32,838 bases of DNA, taken from assembly GCA_947459405.1 (NCBI GenBank), contig CANHDQ010000004.1, forward strand, positions 1 to 32,838, given 5' to 3'. The notes beneath the pieces were generated by a model, which did not search any database, had not been told where the DNA came from, and worked only from the letters and a program-made list of their open reading frames with translations. The position numbers and the translations under genes are program-made. How positions within the stretch are numbered: position 1 is the stretch's first letter; each line of letters begins with the position of its first letter. Source of the DNA: Comamonadaceae bacterium (GTDB lineage Bacteria; Pseudomonadota; Gammaproteobacteria; Burkholderiales; Burkholderiaceae_C). Shown here in pieces: positions 8,775 through 17,660 of the stretch.

Positions 8775-9044
8775 TGTGACCAAATCCAAGTAAAGAACCA
8801 GGCACGACCTGGCAGCCGGTCTCAACCCATCGCGCGCCATAGCGCCGGCGCGCCGTGCAGGCGCGACCCAGGCCTGTCTGACCCAAAGCAAGCGGGCTGG
8901 GGCCCGCAATTAGGGGAAGGATCATAAGCCAGGCCAAGCCAGAGCCCCCGCAGGCCGCAGCAGGGCCGCGAACGCGCCCGCCGCAGCATTTGGGTTTAAA
9001 GTACGCCCACTCCGCCGGCAAGCTCAGCGGGACCACATAACACC
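8775..9044. other. 270-bp divergent intergenic region
   Basis: This GC-rich gap between two divergent genes for exported proteins must hold both promoters. I see no strong -35/-10 pair. A perfect 7-bp inverted repeat (GCGCGCC/GGCGCGC, 8832-8853, loop of 8) lies in the presumed leader of the minus-strand gene. The plus-strand gene has only a weak ribosome binding site. No small ORF here looks convincing. Confidence 0.5.
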
Positions 9045-9893
9045 ATGAAAAAAACCGTCGTCCTGGCCGCTTTGCTGCTTTCGAGCCTCTTGGCATGGGC
9101 CAGTCCGGTGAGAAGCCAATTCTTCAAGACCTCCGACGGCTTGCGCCTGCACTACCTGGAAGCCGGATCGGGCCCCCGGACCCTGGTCTTTGTGCCGGGC
9201 TGGTTGATGCCCGCCGAAATCTTTGAACAGCAGATACTGGCCCTTGCAGCCGATCACCGGGTCATCGTGCTCGATCCACGCGGTCAAGGCCGCTCGAAGG
9301 CGCCGCCGCAACGCCTACAAGCGGCAGCCCGCGCGCGTGATATCGACGAGTTGCTGCAGCGGGCCAAGGTCGGCGACCATGTCCTCATCGGCTGGTCGCT
9401 GGGGGTGATGGAAGTGCTCGACCACACGGTGCGGCACCCCAGCGCCCAATTGCGAGGCATGGTCCTGATCGACAACTCAATTGGCATGGGCAGTGCACCT
9501 GCTGCAACGGCGACCAAACGCCAGCGGCCCCTGGGCCGCGATGAATTTCGCGCCTACATCCAGCGCTTTGCCGCGGCCATCTTCAAGCAGCCGCCACCAC
9601 CGGGATGGCTGCAGGCGATTGAGGCATCAGCCACGCAACTGCCCCCGAAGGCAGCATGGAGCCTGCTTGATAAACCCTATGGCCGGGAGTACTACAAAAA
9701 TGCCGTGCTGGCTCTGGACGTGCCGCTCTGGTACGCCATCACGCCACGGCTTGCGGAGCAGTCGCTCGAGCTGATGCAAACGCATCCCCGGGCCCGTGCC
9801 ACCGTATTTGAAGAGGCGGGACATGCCTTGTTTGTCGACAGCGCCGCGCAGTTCAACCGGGGCCTGAAAGAGTTTCTGGAAGGCATGCCATGA
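9045..9893 (+). CDS. exported alpha/beta hydrolase
   Basis: The 282-residue protein starts with a signal peptide (MKKTVVLAALLLSSLLAWAS) and then has a complete alpha/beta hydrolase fold: oxyanion region FVPGWLMP, strand VIVLDPRGQGRS, nucleophile elbow GWSLG with Ser118, and the catalytic His in EEAGHALFVD near the C-terminus. It is therefore a probable periplasmic or secreted esterase or lipase-like enzyme of unknown substrate. Most relatives of this compact type are cytoplasmic, so export is notable. Its stop overlaps the start of the following M23 peptidase gene (ATGA), which implies translational coupling. Confidence 0.88.
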   Translation: MKKTVVLAALLLSSLLAWASPVRSQFFKTSDGLRLHYLEAGSGPRTLVFVPGWLMPAEIFEQQILALAADHRVIVLDPRGQGRSKAPPQRLQAAARARDIDELLQRAKVGDHVLIGWSLGVMEVLDHTVRHPSAQLRGMVLIDNSIGMGSAPAATATKRQRPLGRDEFRAYIQRFAAAIFKQPPPPGWLQAIEASATQLPPKAAWSLLDKPYGREYYKNAVLALDVPLWYAITPRLAEQSLELMQTHPRARATVFEEAGHALFVDSAAQFNRGLKEFLEGMP

Positions 9894-11254
9894 AGTTCAA
9901 CACCGCACTGCTGGCCAGCTTGTTGCTCGGTCTTTGCCTGCACGCACCCGCCATGGGCAACACCAAGGCCCAAAAAACGGCCAGCCCGGCAGCCAGCAAG
10001 GGCAAGAAAGTGGCCAAAGCCCAAAAGGTCACCACGGTGCGCAAAGCGGCCGGGCCGGCGGCGGCGCAGCTGGCCAAAAGCCACGAGAGCCAAATTCAAG
10101 CCGGTTGCCTCGACGCACAAGGCCTGGCGCAGCTGCACGAGCGCATGCAGATGCCCCTCGAACCTGGCGCGCTGAGCCTGCAGAGCCAAGAGCGAGCGGC
10201 TTGCTGGCCATATTCGGCCGTGATGACCCGGCCGCTCGTGCGCGATGGCCTGGCCCTCCTGCTGGCCCCAGAGGGCGAGCGCAGTCAGCCCGAGGCGCTG
10301 ATTTACTTTCGCTCGCCATCGGACGCAGCAGCCAGTCCGATGCGCTGGACTTACCCAAGCGATCAGGGGGGGCTGCGCCAGCTCTCGACGGCCGGCCTGC
10401 GCGCTGATGACGGCGATCTGCAGGACGTGCCGGCCCATCTGCTGTGGGAAGTCGAGCTGATCGCGCGGATGATGGGCCAAGCGCTCAAACTCTCGCCCGG
10501 GACCCATCATTTGCGCTTGACCCTGGCTGCGGACCCAGCCAGCGGCCTTGAAAAAATCTACGCCATCGAACTGCTCGAGTCAGCCACGTCTGCGCCAGTG
10601 GAGGCGGCGATCTGGCTGGAGCGTCAGGGGATGCCCGGGGCTTATTTCAGCCTGCAAGGACTCGATTACGAGCGCATGCTCTGGCAATCGCCCGTGCAAT
10701 TTAGTCGCATCTCGCGCGGCGTGGGCCCGAGCGCAGTCACGATCAGGCGCAAAGTAACGGTCAAGAGCCGAAAACAAGGCAAGCCGCGGACCGTGGTGCG
10801 CACCTTCCGGGTCAAGGGTCAGCATATTGGCATTGACTTTGCGGCGCCTACAGGCACGCCGGTGGTGGCCGTGGCTGACGGCGAAGTCATACACGCCGAC
10901 TTCAATGGCGGCTATGGCAAGCTCATCATCATCGACCACGGCCAGGGGCATCACACCTACTACGCTCACCTGTCGGCCTATGCGAGCGACATCCGCCCTG
11001 GCACACCGGTGCGTCGTGGCGAGACCATCGGTCTGGTGGGATCGACAGGTTTTTCGACTGGGCCGCATCTGCATTACGAGATCCGCAAGCAGGGGCAGTA
11101 CATCGATCCGACCCTTGCACACCAAAAGCTGCAGTTCTGGAGCCTGACCGAAGAGGAGCAGCCCGCCTTGCTGGCGCGGCTGTTGATGCTGCAGTGGGCG
11201 CCCAAGTCAGGGCCAGCCTTGATTGAGGCCAGCCGGGGAGCCAGCGCGCAATAA
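9890..11254 (+). CDS. exported M23 family metallopeptidase (LytM-like)
   Basis: The 454-residue protein has a signal peptide (MKFNTALLASLLLGLCLHAP), a Lys/Ala-rich basic stretch (about residues 24-65), a middle domain of about 220 residues with no family I recognise, a second basic stretch (RKVTVKSRKQGKPRTVV), then an M23 peptidase domain. The zinc ligands are visible: H312 and D316 in HIGIDFAAPTGTPV and H393/H395 in GPHLHYEI. A catalytic His is likely in YYAHLS. It should cut peptidoglycan cross-links in the periplasm. It is coupled to the upstream hydrolase gene by an ATGA overlap. Why two basic stretches are present is unknown; they may bind anionic polymers. Confidence 0.9.
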   Translation: MKFNTALLASLLLGLCLHAPAMGNTKAQKTASPAASKGKKVAKAQKVTTVRKAAGPAAAQLAKSHESQIQAGCLDAQGLAQLHERMQMPLEPGALSLQSQERAACWPYSAVMTRPLVRDGLALLLAPEGERSQPEALIYFRSPSDAAASPMRWTYPSDQGGLRQLSTAGLRADDGDLQDVPAHLLWEVELIARMMGQALKLSPGTHHLRLTLAADPASGLEKIYAIELLESATSAPVEAAIWLERQGMPGAYFSLQGLDYERMLWQSPVQFSRISRGVGPSAVTIRRKVTVKSRKQGKPRTVVRTFRVKGQHIGIDFAAPTGTPVVAVADGEVIHADFNGGYGKLIIIDHGQGHHTYYAHLSAYASDIRPGTPVRRGETIGLVGSTGFSTGPHLHYEIRKQGQYIDPTLAHQKLQFWSLTEEEQPALLARLLMLQWAPKSGPALIEASRGASAQ

Positions 11255-11302
11255 AGCGGCGGGCCACCAAAGCCCAGGCTTGCGCGCGATGGCGGCGCTG
11301 TA

Positions 11303-11324
11303 GACCGGTCAGAGTGAACCGGTC
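11303..11324. terminator. stem-loop between convergent M23 peptidase and dtd genes
   Basis: GACCGGT and ACCGGTC form a perfect 7-bp stem with an 8-base loop, overlapping the last codons of dtd. There is no T-tract, so a classical intrinsic terminator is not supported; it may limit read-through from the plus strand. Confidence 0.35.
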
Positions 11325-11758
11325 ATGCGGATGGGCACCGTCACCGGCCCATCGTTGACCAGCGACACCTGCATGTCGGCTGCAAACCGGCCCGTCTGAA
11401 CAGGGCGGTGCAGCTGACTGGCCCGTTGCACGAAATAGTCGTAGAGCCTCTTGCCGAGCTCGGGCGCTGCAGCCGCGCCGAAGCTAGGCCGGTTGCCCCC
11501 TGACACCTCAGCGGCCAAAGTGAACTGGCTGACCACCAGCAGCCCGCCGGCGACGTCCTGCACGCTCAGGTTCATCTTGCCGGCCGGGTCGGCAAAGATC
11601 CGCAGCTTGAGGACCTTGGCCAGCAGCTTATCGGCCACCGCCTCGGTATCCTCGGGCTCGGCGCACAAAAAAAGCAGCAGACCCTGGCCGATCTGACCGA
11701 CGATCTGGCCCTCGATGCACACGCTGGCCTGGCTGACGCGCTGCAGCAGCGCGATCAT
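11309..11758 (-). CDS. dtd: D-aminoacyl-tRNA deacylase
   Basis: The 149-residue product removes D-amino acids, notably D-Tyr, from mischarged tRNA. The family start [13 protein letters not shown], the catalytic segment [20 protein letters not shown], and the C-terminal NDGPVTVPI (the second cross-subunit motif, normally NxGPVT) are present. Length is normal. The start overlaps the stop of the upstream CDF transporter (ATGA). It lies in the same strand group as tyrS, which is fitting since D-Tyr-tRNA is a classical substrate, but the link may be fortuitous. Confidence 0.96.
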   Translation of the reverse strand: MIALLQRVSQASVCIEGQIVGQIGQGLLLFLCAEPEDTEAVADKLLAKVLKLRIFADPAGKMNLSVQDVAGGLLVVSQFTLAAEVSGGNRPSFGAAAAPELGKRLYDYFVQRASQLHRPVQTGRFAADMQVSLVNDGPVTVPIRMTGSL

Positions 11759-12681
11759 TTGAGATCCCTCGGATCATCAAAATGCGCCTCGACATCGCTG
11801 GGCAGCAACTCAATGGTCGCGCGCAGCCCGGGCACGGCGCTCATCAGGGCCTGCTCGACGCTGGTGCGCAGCGCTGCAGCCCGTCCCAGAGTCCAGCCGG
11901 CGGGCATGTGCATGTGCAGGCTCACAAAGCGGCGTTGTCCAGCTTTGCGCGTGCTGACATGATCAAAACGCACAATCACGGCCTCCCCTCTGTGATGGGC
12001 AAAGCCTTGCAAAACCTCGTCGATCAGCAGGCGCACCTGAGGCTCGAGCGACTCGTCCATCAGGCCCCGGGAGGAGCGCATGATCAAACGAATCCCTTCG
12101 CGCAAGATGTTGAGCGCCACCGCAATGGCCACCAGGGCATCGAGCCAAAGCCAGCCCGTCAGACCCACCAGGGCAACGCCCAGCACCACGCCCCCGGAAG
12201 TCCAGACATCGGTCACGAGGTGGCGGGCGTCGGCCTCCAGCGCCAGCGAGCGGTGTCGGGCGGCGCTGCGAAGCATGACCCAAGCCAGCAGACCGTTGAG
12301 GGCTGAGCTCAGGACAGACAGCCCCAAGCCCCAGCCCAGGGCCTGCAACGGCTGCGGAGCCAACAGCTGGTGGCCCGCCGTCCAGACGATGCCCAATGCC
12401 GCAGCGACGATAAGCACCCCCTCGAAGCCGGACGAAAAATACTCGGCCTTGTGGTAGCCATAGGGATGGGCTTCATCTGCCGGCCGTTCGGCCAGGGTGA
12501 CCATGGCCAGGCCAAAAACTGCGCTGGCCAGGTTGACCAAAGACTCCAAGGCGTCCGAGAGCATGCCGACCGAGCCTGTGAGCATCCAGGCCGAGGTCTT
12601 GAGTGCGATGGTCAGCAGCGCCACCGCGACCGACACCATCAGGAGGCGCCGCGGATTGAGTCGCTCCAGCAGATCTTGCAT
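11755..12681 (-). CDS. cation diffusion facilitator family metal transporter
   Basis: The 308-residue inner-membrane protein has the CDF layout: about six hydrophobic segments in the first 205 residues and a cytoplasmic C-terminal domain of about 95 residues ([24 protein letters not shown]). The histidine-containing loop [17 protein letters not shown] is the CDF signature. Aligning by eye with E. coli FieF, the TM5 pair H154 and D158 is conserved, but TM2 has E46 and N50 (LESLVN) where FieF has D45 and D49. The metal is therefore uncertain. The gene precedes dtd with a 4-base overlap. CDF identity is firm and specificity is unknown. Confidence 0.92.
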   Translation of the reverse strand: MQDLLERLNPRRLLMVSVAVALLTIALKTSAWMLTGSVGMLSDALESLVNLASAVFGLAMVTLAERPADEAHPYGYHKAEYFSSGFEGVLIVAAALGIVWTAGHQLLAPQPLQALGWGLGLSVLSSALNGLLAWVMLRSAARHRSLALEADARHLVTDVWTSGGVVLGVALVGLTGWLWLDALVAIAVALNILREGIRLIMRSSRGLMDESLEPQVRLLIDEVLQGFAHHRGEAVIVRFDHVSTRKAGQRRFVSLHMHMPAGWTLGRAAALRTSVEQALMSAVPGLRATIELLPSDVEAHFDDPRDLK

Positions 12682-12775
12682 CCTGGCATGTTATCGGGGC
12701 GGTGACCGCCCGGCCAGGGGTCCGCTGCCGGACATGCTCTCGACCTGTGGCCAGGATCGCGGCAGTTGCCCAGCC

Positions 12776-14008
12776 TCAGGACAGCGTGACGCGGACAAAT
12801 TTGCGTTTGCCCACCTGCACCACGTAGGTTCCGGCCGAGAGCTTGAGGGCCTTGTCGCTGACCACGTTGGAGTCGACCCGCACGCCCGCGCCGTCGATCA
12901 GGCGGTTGGCCTCGCTGCTCGAGGCAGCCAGGCCGGTGCTCTTGAGCACCGCAGCGATACCCAGGGGGGCACCCGGCAAGCTCCGGTGCTCGATCTGCTC
13001 GGGCACCCCGCCCTGACTGCGGCGCATGAAATCCTGTTCGGCCGCCTCGGCAGCGGCCGCGCTGTGAAATCGGGCCGTGATTTCCTTGGCCAACATCACC
13101 TTGGCCTCCTTGGGGTTGCGGCCAGCGGCCACCTCGCTTTGCAGCGCATCAATTTGCGCCATGGACTTGAACGACAGCAAGGTGTACCAACGCCACATCA
13201 ACTCGTCGGAAATGCTCAACACCTTGGCAAACATGGAGTTGGCGTCCTCGGCGATCCCGATGTAGTTGTTCTTGGATTTGGACATCTTGTCGACACCGTC
13301 GAGCCCCTCGAGCAAGGGCATGGTCAAGATGCACTGCGGCTCCTGGCCGTACTCGGCCTGCAAGTGGCGCCCCATCAGCAAATTGAACTTCTGATCGGTG
13401 CCGCCAAGTTCCAGGTCCGCCTTCAAGGCCACCGAGTCATAGCCCTGCATCAGCGGGTAGAGGAACTCGTGCACTGAAATCGGGTTGCCCGCCTTGAACC
13501 GGTCGTGGAAATCGTTGCGCTCCATCATGCGCGCCACGGTATAGCGCGAGGCCAGTTGGATCATGCCCATTGCGCCCAAAGGGAGTGACCACTCACTGTT
13601 ATAGCGAATCTCCGTCTTTGAAGGATCCAGAACCAGACTGGCCTGCCGGTAGTAGGTCTGTGCATTGGCCTTGATCTGCTCGGGCGTCAAAGGCGGGCGG
13701 GTGGTATTGCGTCCGGACGGGTCGCCAATCAGGCTGGTGAAGTCGCCGATGAGAAAAATCACCTGATGGCCGAGATCTTGCAGCTGACGCAGCTTGTTGA
13801 GCACCACCGTATGCCCGAGGTGGATGTCGGGCGCCGTCGGGTCGAGCCCGAGCTTGATGCGCAGCGGCTGGCCGGTTTGCTCGGACCGCACGAGCTTGCG
13901 CAGCCAGTCAGCCTGCGGGATCAGCTCCTCGCAGCCCCTCTCGGTCACGGCCAAGGCCTGGCGCACGGCATCTGAGACGGGGGCAGAGGCGGGGGTCTCT
14001 TGGTTCAT
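12776..14008 (-). CDS. tyrS: tyrosyl-tRNA synthetase
   Basis: The 410-residue class I enzyme charges tRNA-Tyr. The HIGH-like motif is [10 protein letters not shown], the KMSKS loop is [11 protein letters not shown], and the C-terminal S4-like RNA-binding domain ([20 protein letters not shown]) is complete. The length and the KMSKSKNN form fit the TyrRS type common in many proteobacteria other than enterics. I use ATG 14008 (MNQETPAS); the ORF-track start is a TTG 13 codons upstream in unconserved sequence. It is divergent from a gene for an M23 peptidase, a pairing that I recall as common in Burkholderiales. Confidence 0.97.
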   Translation of the reverse strand: MNQETPASAPVSDAVRQALAVTERGCEELIPQADWLRKLVRSEQTGQPLRIKLGLDPTAPDIHLGHTVVLNKLRQLQDLGHQVIFLIGDFTSLIGDPSGRNTTRPPLTPEQIKANAQTYYRQASLVLDPSKTEIRYNSEWSLPLGAMGMIQLASRYTVARMMERNDFHDRFKAGNPISVHEFLYPLMQGYDSVALKADLELGGTDQKFNLLMGRHLQAEYGQEPQCILTMPLLEGLDGVDKMSKSKNNYIGIAEDANSMFAKVLSISDELMWRWYTLLSFKSMAQIDALQSEVAAGRNPKEAKVMLAKEITARFHSAAAAEAAEQDFMRRSQGGVPEQIEHRSLPGAPLGIAAVLKSTGLAASSSEANRLIDGAGVRVDSNVVSDKALKLSAGTYVVQVGKRKFVRVTLS

Positions 14009-14062
14009 ACAAGCGTCAAAACATCCAGAAAATGGGGGGATAGGCAAAACCCGCCGGTCCCC

Positions 14063-14068
14063 TATAAT
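14063..14068 (+). promoter_or_regulatory. candidate -10 box for the M23 peptidase-anmK unit
   Basis: TATAAT is a perfect -10 hexamer in an otherwise GC-rich gap between tyrS and the M23 peptidase gene. The sequence 17 bases upstream does not resemble TTGACA, so an activator or a weak -35 would be needed. Transcription from here would give a leader of about 110 bases. Confidence 0.4.
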
Positions 14069-14184
14069 GCCCAGTCTTTCTACGGCTCAGCGCAGAGCGC
14101 GCATTGTAGGGCTACCACCCTGCTTCGATCTGCTCGCTGACCGCCACGTGCTACCGGTTCGCTATCGAATATGGGATATTCGGC

Positions 14185-15564
14185 TTGAATTCGAAACTGC
14201 TGCCACAGCTGACAAGCAAGGCCCTGGGCTTGCTAGACCGCCATCCGCGCCGGGTTACCGGCGCGCTGGCCGTTTTGCTGCTGGGCACTGGCGTGACCGC
14301 GTTCGGCGTGGCGCCGCAGTTGCCCGATCCGGCAGACCAACCCGTCACGACCGTGGTCGAGGCGGTGCAGCCCCTGCCTGTGGCTCAGCAAAGCGAAGCG
14401 CTGCTGGGCCACCGATTCAATCTTTTTCGCACCGAACTCACACGCAGCACCGACACGGCCGACAGCCTGCTGGCCCGCCTGGGCATCAGCGACGCCCAGG
14501 CCGCCTCATTCCTGCGCAAGGACGCGCTGGTCAAGGCCCACTTGCTGGGCACCGCCTCGCGCAGCGTCACGGCCGAGGCCGATGACGAGCAGCGACTGCT
14601 CAAGCTCTCGATGCGCTGGGCCAGCAGCGAGCCAGATTTTTTCAAGCGTCTGGTCATTGAGCGTCAGGGCACCGGCTTTACCGCGCGGGTGGAAACAGCT
14701 CCCTACGTCCGCTCGACCCGCCTGGTGGCCGGCGAAATCCACAGGTCGTTCGATGGCTCCATCGAGCGCGCGGGCCTGAGCCGTCCCGTAGGCGATCAAC
14801 TGGCCCAAATTTTTGGCGGCAGCATGGACCTGTCGCGCCCAGCACGCAAAGGCGATCGCTTTAGCGTCTACCATGAAGTGCTCGAGGCCGACGGAGAAAT
14901 GCTGCGCCCCGGTCGGATTCTGGCTGCCGAGTTGGTCTACGCAGGGCAGGCGCAGCAGGCCATGTGGTTCCGCCACGAGGGCGCATCAGGTCAGGGCAAA
15001 AATGCCGCGCGCACGGGTGCTGCCGGCGCCTACTACAGCATGGACGGCAAGACGCTCACTCGGGGCTACATCATGCCGCTCGAAAACGGCCGGCTGACCA
15101 GCGGATTTGCCATGCGCCTCAATCCGGTCCTCAACCGCATGACAGCCCACCAGGGCGTCGACTATGCGGCCCCGCCCGGAACGCCTGTGGTGGCCGTGGC
15201 CAACGGGCTGGTCGACTTCGCGGGCAGCCAAAATGGCTACGGCAATGTGATTTTCATCGATCACGGCAGAGGACATGTCACCGTTTACGCCCACCTGAGC
15301 ACCATGACCGTCAAAAAAGGCCAGCGCGTCAGCCAGGGCCAGCACATCGGTGGCGTAGGTGCCACCGGCTGGGCCACAGGTCCGCACCTGCACTTTGAGT
15401 TTCGTGTCAACGGCGTGCACCAGGATCCCCTGGAAATGGCACGCAGCAGCCCGAACGGGGCCAGTGTGGCCGAAGCCGCCTTGCCGGCATTTCGCCAGAC
15501 GGCCCGTCTGATGCGCCAGCAGCTCGAGGCGGCCGACAGCCTCGTGCCCACGCTGACCCAGTAA
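14185..15564 (+). CDS. M23 family metallopeptidase, membrane-anchored (MepM-like)
   Basis: The 459-residue protein has an N-terminal membrane anchor (GALAVLLLGTGVTAFGVAP, about residues 29-47), then a region resembling the OapA/LysM-like part of MepM (TDTADSLLARLGISDAQA), a middle domain (GDRFSVYHEVLEADGEMLRPG), and a C-terminal M23 domain. Zinc ligands are H322/D326 in HQGVDYAAPPGTPV and H401/H403 in GPHLHFEF. It probably cleaves peptidoglycan cross-links to allow wall growth. The start is TTG 14185, since no in-frame ATG or GTG gives a full anchor; this weak start may keep expression low. anmK follows 15 bases later, linking wall cutting to muropeptide recycling. Confidence 0.92.
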   Translation: MNSKLLPQLTSKALGLLDRHPRRVTGALAVLLLGTGVTAFGVAPQLPDPADQPVTTVVEAVQPLPVAQQSEALLGHRFNLFRTELTRSTDTADSLLARLGISDAQAASFLRKDALVKAHLLGTASRSVTAEADDEQRLLKLSMRWASSEPDFFKRLVIERQGTGFTARVETAPYVRSTRLVAGEIHRSFDGSIERAGLSRPVGDQLAQIFGGSMDLSRPARKGDRFSVYHEVLEADGEMLRPGRILAAELVYAGQAQQAMWFRHEGASGQGKNAARTGAAGAYYSMDGKTLTRGYIMPLENGRLTSGFAMRLNPVLNRMTAHQGVDYAAPPGTPVVAVANGLVDFAGSQNGYGNVIFIDHGRGHVTVYAHLSTMTVKKGQRVSQGQHIGGVGATGWATGPHLHFEFRVNGVHQDPLEMARSSPNGASVAEAALPAFRQTARLMRQQLEAADSLVPTLTQ

Positions 15565-15579
15565 ATCCGTCATGCGCCG

Positions 15580-16710
15580 GTGACTCAGCGGCTGTTCATC
15601 GGCCTGATGTCGGGCACCTCGCTGGACGGCATTGATGGGGTGCTGGCCGATTTTTCCGGTGAGCCCCGGGTGCTGGCGCAAGCGAGCCAGCCGATGCCCT
15701 CAGACCTCAGGGAGCAGTTTTTGCGGCTCAACAGCTCGGACCGCGATGAATTGCACCGCGGGGCGCTGGCCGCCAACGCGTTGACCCAACTCTACGCCCA
15801 AACGGTGCACGATCTGCTCGCACAAGCCCAGCGCCTGGGTATTGATGCCTCAGCGATCTCGGCCATCGGGGCGCATGGCCAGACGGTGCGTCACCAACCC
15901 CAAACCGGCGGAACCAGCGGATACACCTGGCAACTGCACAACCCGGCCCTGCTGGCCGAACTGACGGGGCTCGATGTGGTCGCAGACTTTCGCAATGCCG
16001 ACCTGGCCGCAGGCGGCCAGGGGGCACCCCTGGTACCGGGCTTCCATGCAGCGCTGTGGGCCGATGGGCAAACCGTGCGGGCCGTGCTCAATATAGGGGG
16101 CATCAGCAACCTGACGCTGCTTGCGCCGAATCAACCGGTAATGGGCTTTGACTGCGGCCCCGGCAATGCCCTGATGGACCACTGGTGTGAGCGCCACACG
16201 GGCCAAGCTTTCGACGCCGACGGCCGGTGGGCCGCGAGCGGCCGCGTACGGCCTGACATACTCGAGCGGCTGCTCGATGAGCCGTTTTTTGCCCAAGCAC
16301 CGCCCAAAAGCACCGGACGCGACCTGTTCCACCCGCAATGGCTGGCCACGCGACTCGGCCCGGCCACGCAGGATGTGCCGCCACAAGATGTGCAGGCCAC
16401 CCTGACGGCCCTGACGGCGCGGGTCTGCGCCGACGATTTAAAGCGTTATCTGCCCTCGGCTCAGGAACTGCTCGTGTGTGGCGGCGGCGCGCTCAATTGC
16501 GAATTGATGCGCCAGTTGCGCGACCAACTGCCTGGCGTGCTGGTACACGCCAGCGACGCACGGGGCCTTCCAGCCATGCAGGTAGAGGCCTGCGCCTTTG
16601 CCTGGCTGGCCTGGTGCTGGTTCGAACGCCGGCCGGCTAGCCGGCCTGAAGTCACAGGCGCCCGAGGGGCGCGGGTCCTCGGCGCACTCTATCGGGCAAG
16701 TAGCCGTTAG
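15580..16710 (+). CDS. anmK: anhydro-N-acetylmuramic acid kinase
   Basis: The 376-residue cytoplasmic kinase phosphorylates and opens 1,6-anhydro-MurNAc to MurNAc 6-phosphate during peptidoglycan recycling. The N-terminal ATP-binding segment IGLMSGTSLDGIDG, IGAHGQTVRHQP, NIGGISNLTLL and the late LLVCGGGALNCELM are AnmK hallmarks. The start is GTG 15580; an ATG 8 bases earlier is out of frame and meets a stop after three codons. It follows the M23 peptidase gene closely, which suits a shared role in wall turnover. MurQ, the next recycling enzyme, is not in the window. Confidence 0.96.
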   Translation: MTQRLFIGLMSGTSLDGIDGVLADFSGEPRVLAQASQPMPSDLREQFLRLNSSDRDELHRGALAANALTQLYAQTVHDLLAQAQRLGIDASAISAIGAHGQTVRHQPQTGGTSGYTWQLHNPALLAELTGLDVVADFRNADLAAGGQGAPLVPGFHAALWADGQTVRAVLNIGGISNLTLLAPNQPVMGFDCGPGNALMDHWCERHTGQAFDADGRWAASGRVRPDILERLLDEPFFAQAPPKSTGRDLFHPQWLATRLGPATQDVPPQDVQATLTALTARVCADDLKRYLPSAQELLVCGGGALNCELMRQLRDQLPGVLVHASDARGLPAMQVEACAFAWLAWCWFERRPASRPEVTGARGARVLGALYRASSR

Positions 16711-16726
16711 GAGCCGGCTCTGCAGC

Positions 16727-16745
16727 CCCACCTCTGACAGGTGGG
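16727..16745. terminator. stem-loop between convergent anmK and erpA
   Basis: CCCACCT and AGGTGGG form a perfect 7-bp stem with a 5-base loop in the 43-base gap. The GC-rich stem and convergent position favour a bidirectional end signal, but no T-tract follows on either strand. Confidence 0.5.
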
Positions 16746-16753
16746 ATCTGTGA

Positions 16754-17119
16754 TCAAACAGAAAAACTCGAACCGCAGCCGCAGGTGCTGGTCGCGTTGG
16801 GGTTTTTGATGACGAACTGGGCGCCTTCGAGGTCGTCCTTGTAATCGATCTCGGCGCCGGTGAGGTACTGGTAGCTCATCGCGTCGATCAGCAGGGACAC
16901 CCCGTTTTTGGTCATCGTGGTGTCGTCTTCATTGACGATCTCGTCAAAGGTGAAGCCATACTGGAAACCGGAACAGCCGCCGCCTTGCACGAAGACGCGC
17001 AGTTTCAGCTCGGGATTGCCCTCTTCCGCAATCAGCTCGGCCACCTTGGCCGCCGCCGCGTCCGAGAAAACCAGCGGGTCGGGCATGTCGGTCGGAATTT
17101 CTTGGGGCACAGCGCTCAT
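16754..17119 (-). CDS. erpA: iron-sulfur cluster insertion protein ErpA
   Basis: The 121-residue A-type carrier delivers Fe-S clusters to apoproteins. The three cluster-binding cysteines are visible: one in [11 protein letters not shown] and two in the C-terminal [11 protein letters not shown]. The segment [32 protein letters not shown] is typical. The N-terminus is ATG 17119 with a good AGGAG 6 bases upstream. ErpA rather than IscA is favoured because no isc genes are nearby and the position beside rpsI/rplM and anmK is the usual erpA position in Burkholderiales. It probably has its own promoter, since a terminator lies between rpsI and erpA. Confidence 0.95.
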   Translation of the reverse strand: MSAVPQEIPTDMPDPLVFSDAAAAKVAELIAEEGNPELKLRVFVQGGGCSGFQYGFTFDEIVNEDDTTMTKNGVSLLIDAMSYQYLTGAEIDYKDDLEGAQFVIKNPNATSTCGCGSSFSV

Positions 17120-17215
17120 GACGAGCTCCTAAAAAATACGTGAATGGGCAATAGTACAGTAATTTGATCAACCACAGGCCTGCGCGGCCTTTGAAGCGGC
17201 CAGCCGAGCCATGAA

Positions 17216-17241
17216 AAAAGCCGCCAGAGGCGGCGGCTTTT
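17216..17241 (-). terminator. intrinsic terminator of the rplM-rpsI operon
   Basis: AAAAGCCGCC and GGCGGCTTTT form a 10-bp inverted repeat with a 6-base loop, 17 bases beyond the rpsI stop. On the minus strand the stem is followed by TTTTTT, a textbook intrinsic terminator. It separates rpsI from erpA. Confidence 0.88.
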
Positions 17242-17258
17242 CCCGAGACAGCAACCGA

Positions 17259-17651
17259 TCAGCGCTTGCTGAACTGCTTGCGACGGCGTGCAGAACGCAA
17301 ACCGACCTTCTTGCGCTCGACTTCGCGGGCATCGCGGGTGACAAAGCCCGCCTGGCTCAAGGCTGGCTTGAGCGCGGCATCGTAGTCGATCAGCGCGCGG
17401 GTGATACCGTGACGCACCGCACCGGCCTGACCCGACTCGCCACCGCCATGGACATTGACCATGATGTCGAAGGCTTCCAGATTGCCGGTGAGCACCAGAG
17501 GCTGTTTGGCGATCATGATCGAGGTCTCGCGGCCAAAATAGGCCGTAATGTCCTTGTCATTGACCGTAATCTTGCCGGTGCCTTTTTTCAGAAACACGCG
17601 GGCGACGCTCGATTTGCGACGGCCGGTGCCATTGTTCCATTGACCAATCAT
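17259..17651 (-). CDS. rpsI: 30S ribosomal protein S9
   Basis: The 130-residue protein matches S9: it starts [20 protein letters not shown] and ends with the basic tail [12 protein letters not shown], which reaches the P-site tRNA in the ribosome. [17 protein letters not shown]-type central sequence ([16 protein letters not shown]) is conserved. AAGGAG lies 5 bases before the ATG, within the 9-base gap after rplM, so the pair is one operon with S9 second, as in most bacteria. Confidence 0.98.
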   Translation of the reverse strand: MIGQWNNGTGRRKSSVARVFLKKGTGKITVNDKDITAYFGRETSIMIAKQPLVLTGNLEAFDIMVNVHGGGESGQAGAVRHGITRALIDYDAALKPALSQAGFVTRDAREVERKKVGLRSARRRKQFSKR

Positions 17652-17660
17652 CTCGGCTCC

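Noticed and set aside
12497-13477. 326-residue plus-strand ORF
   Set aside because: Antisense to the CDF gene and tyrS; no domain seen.
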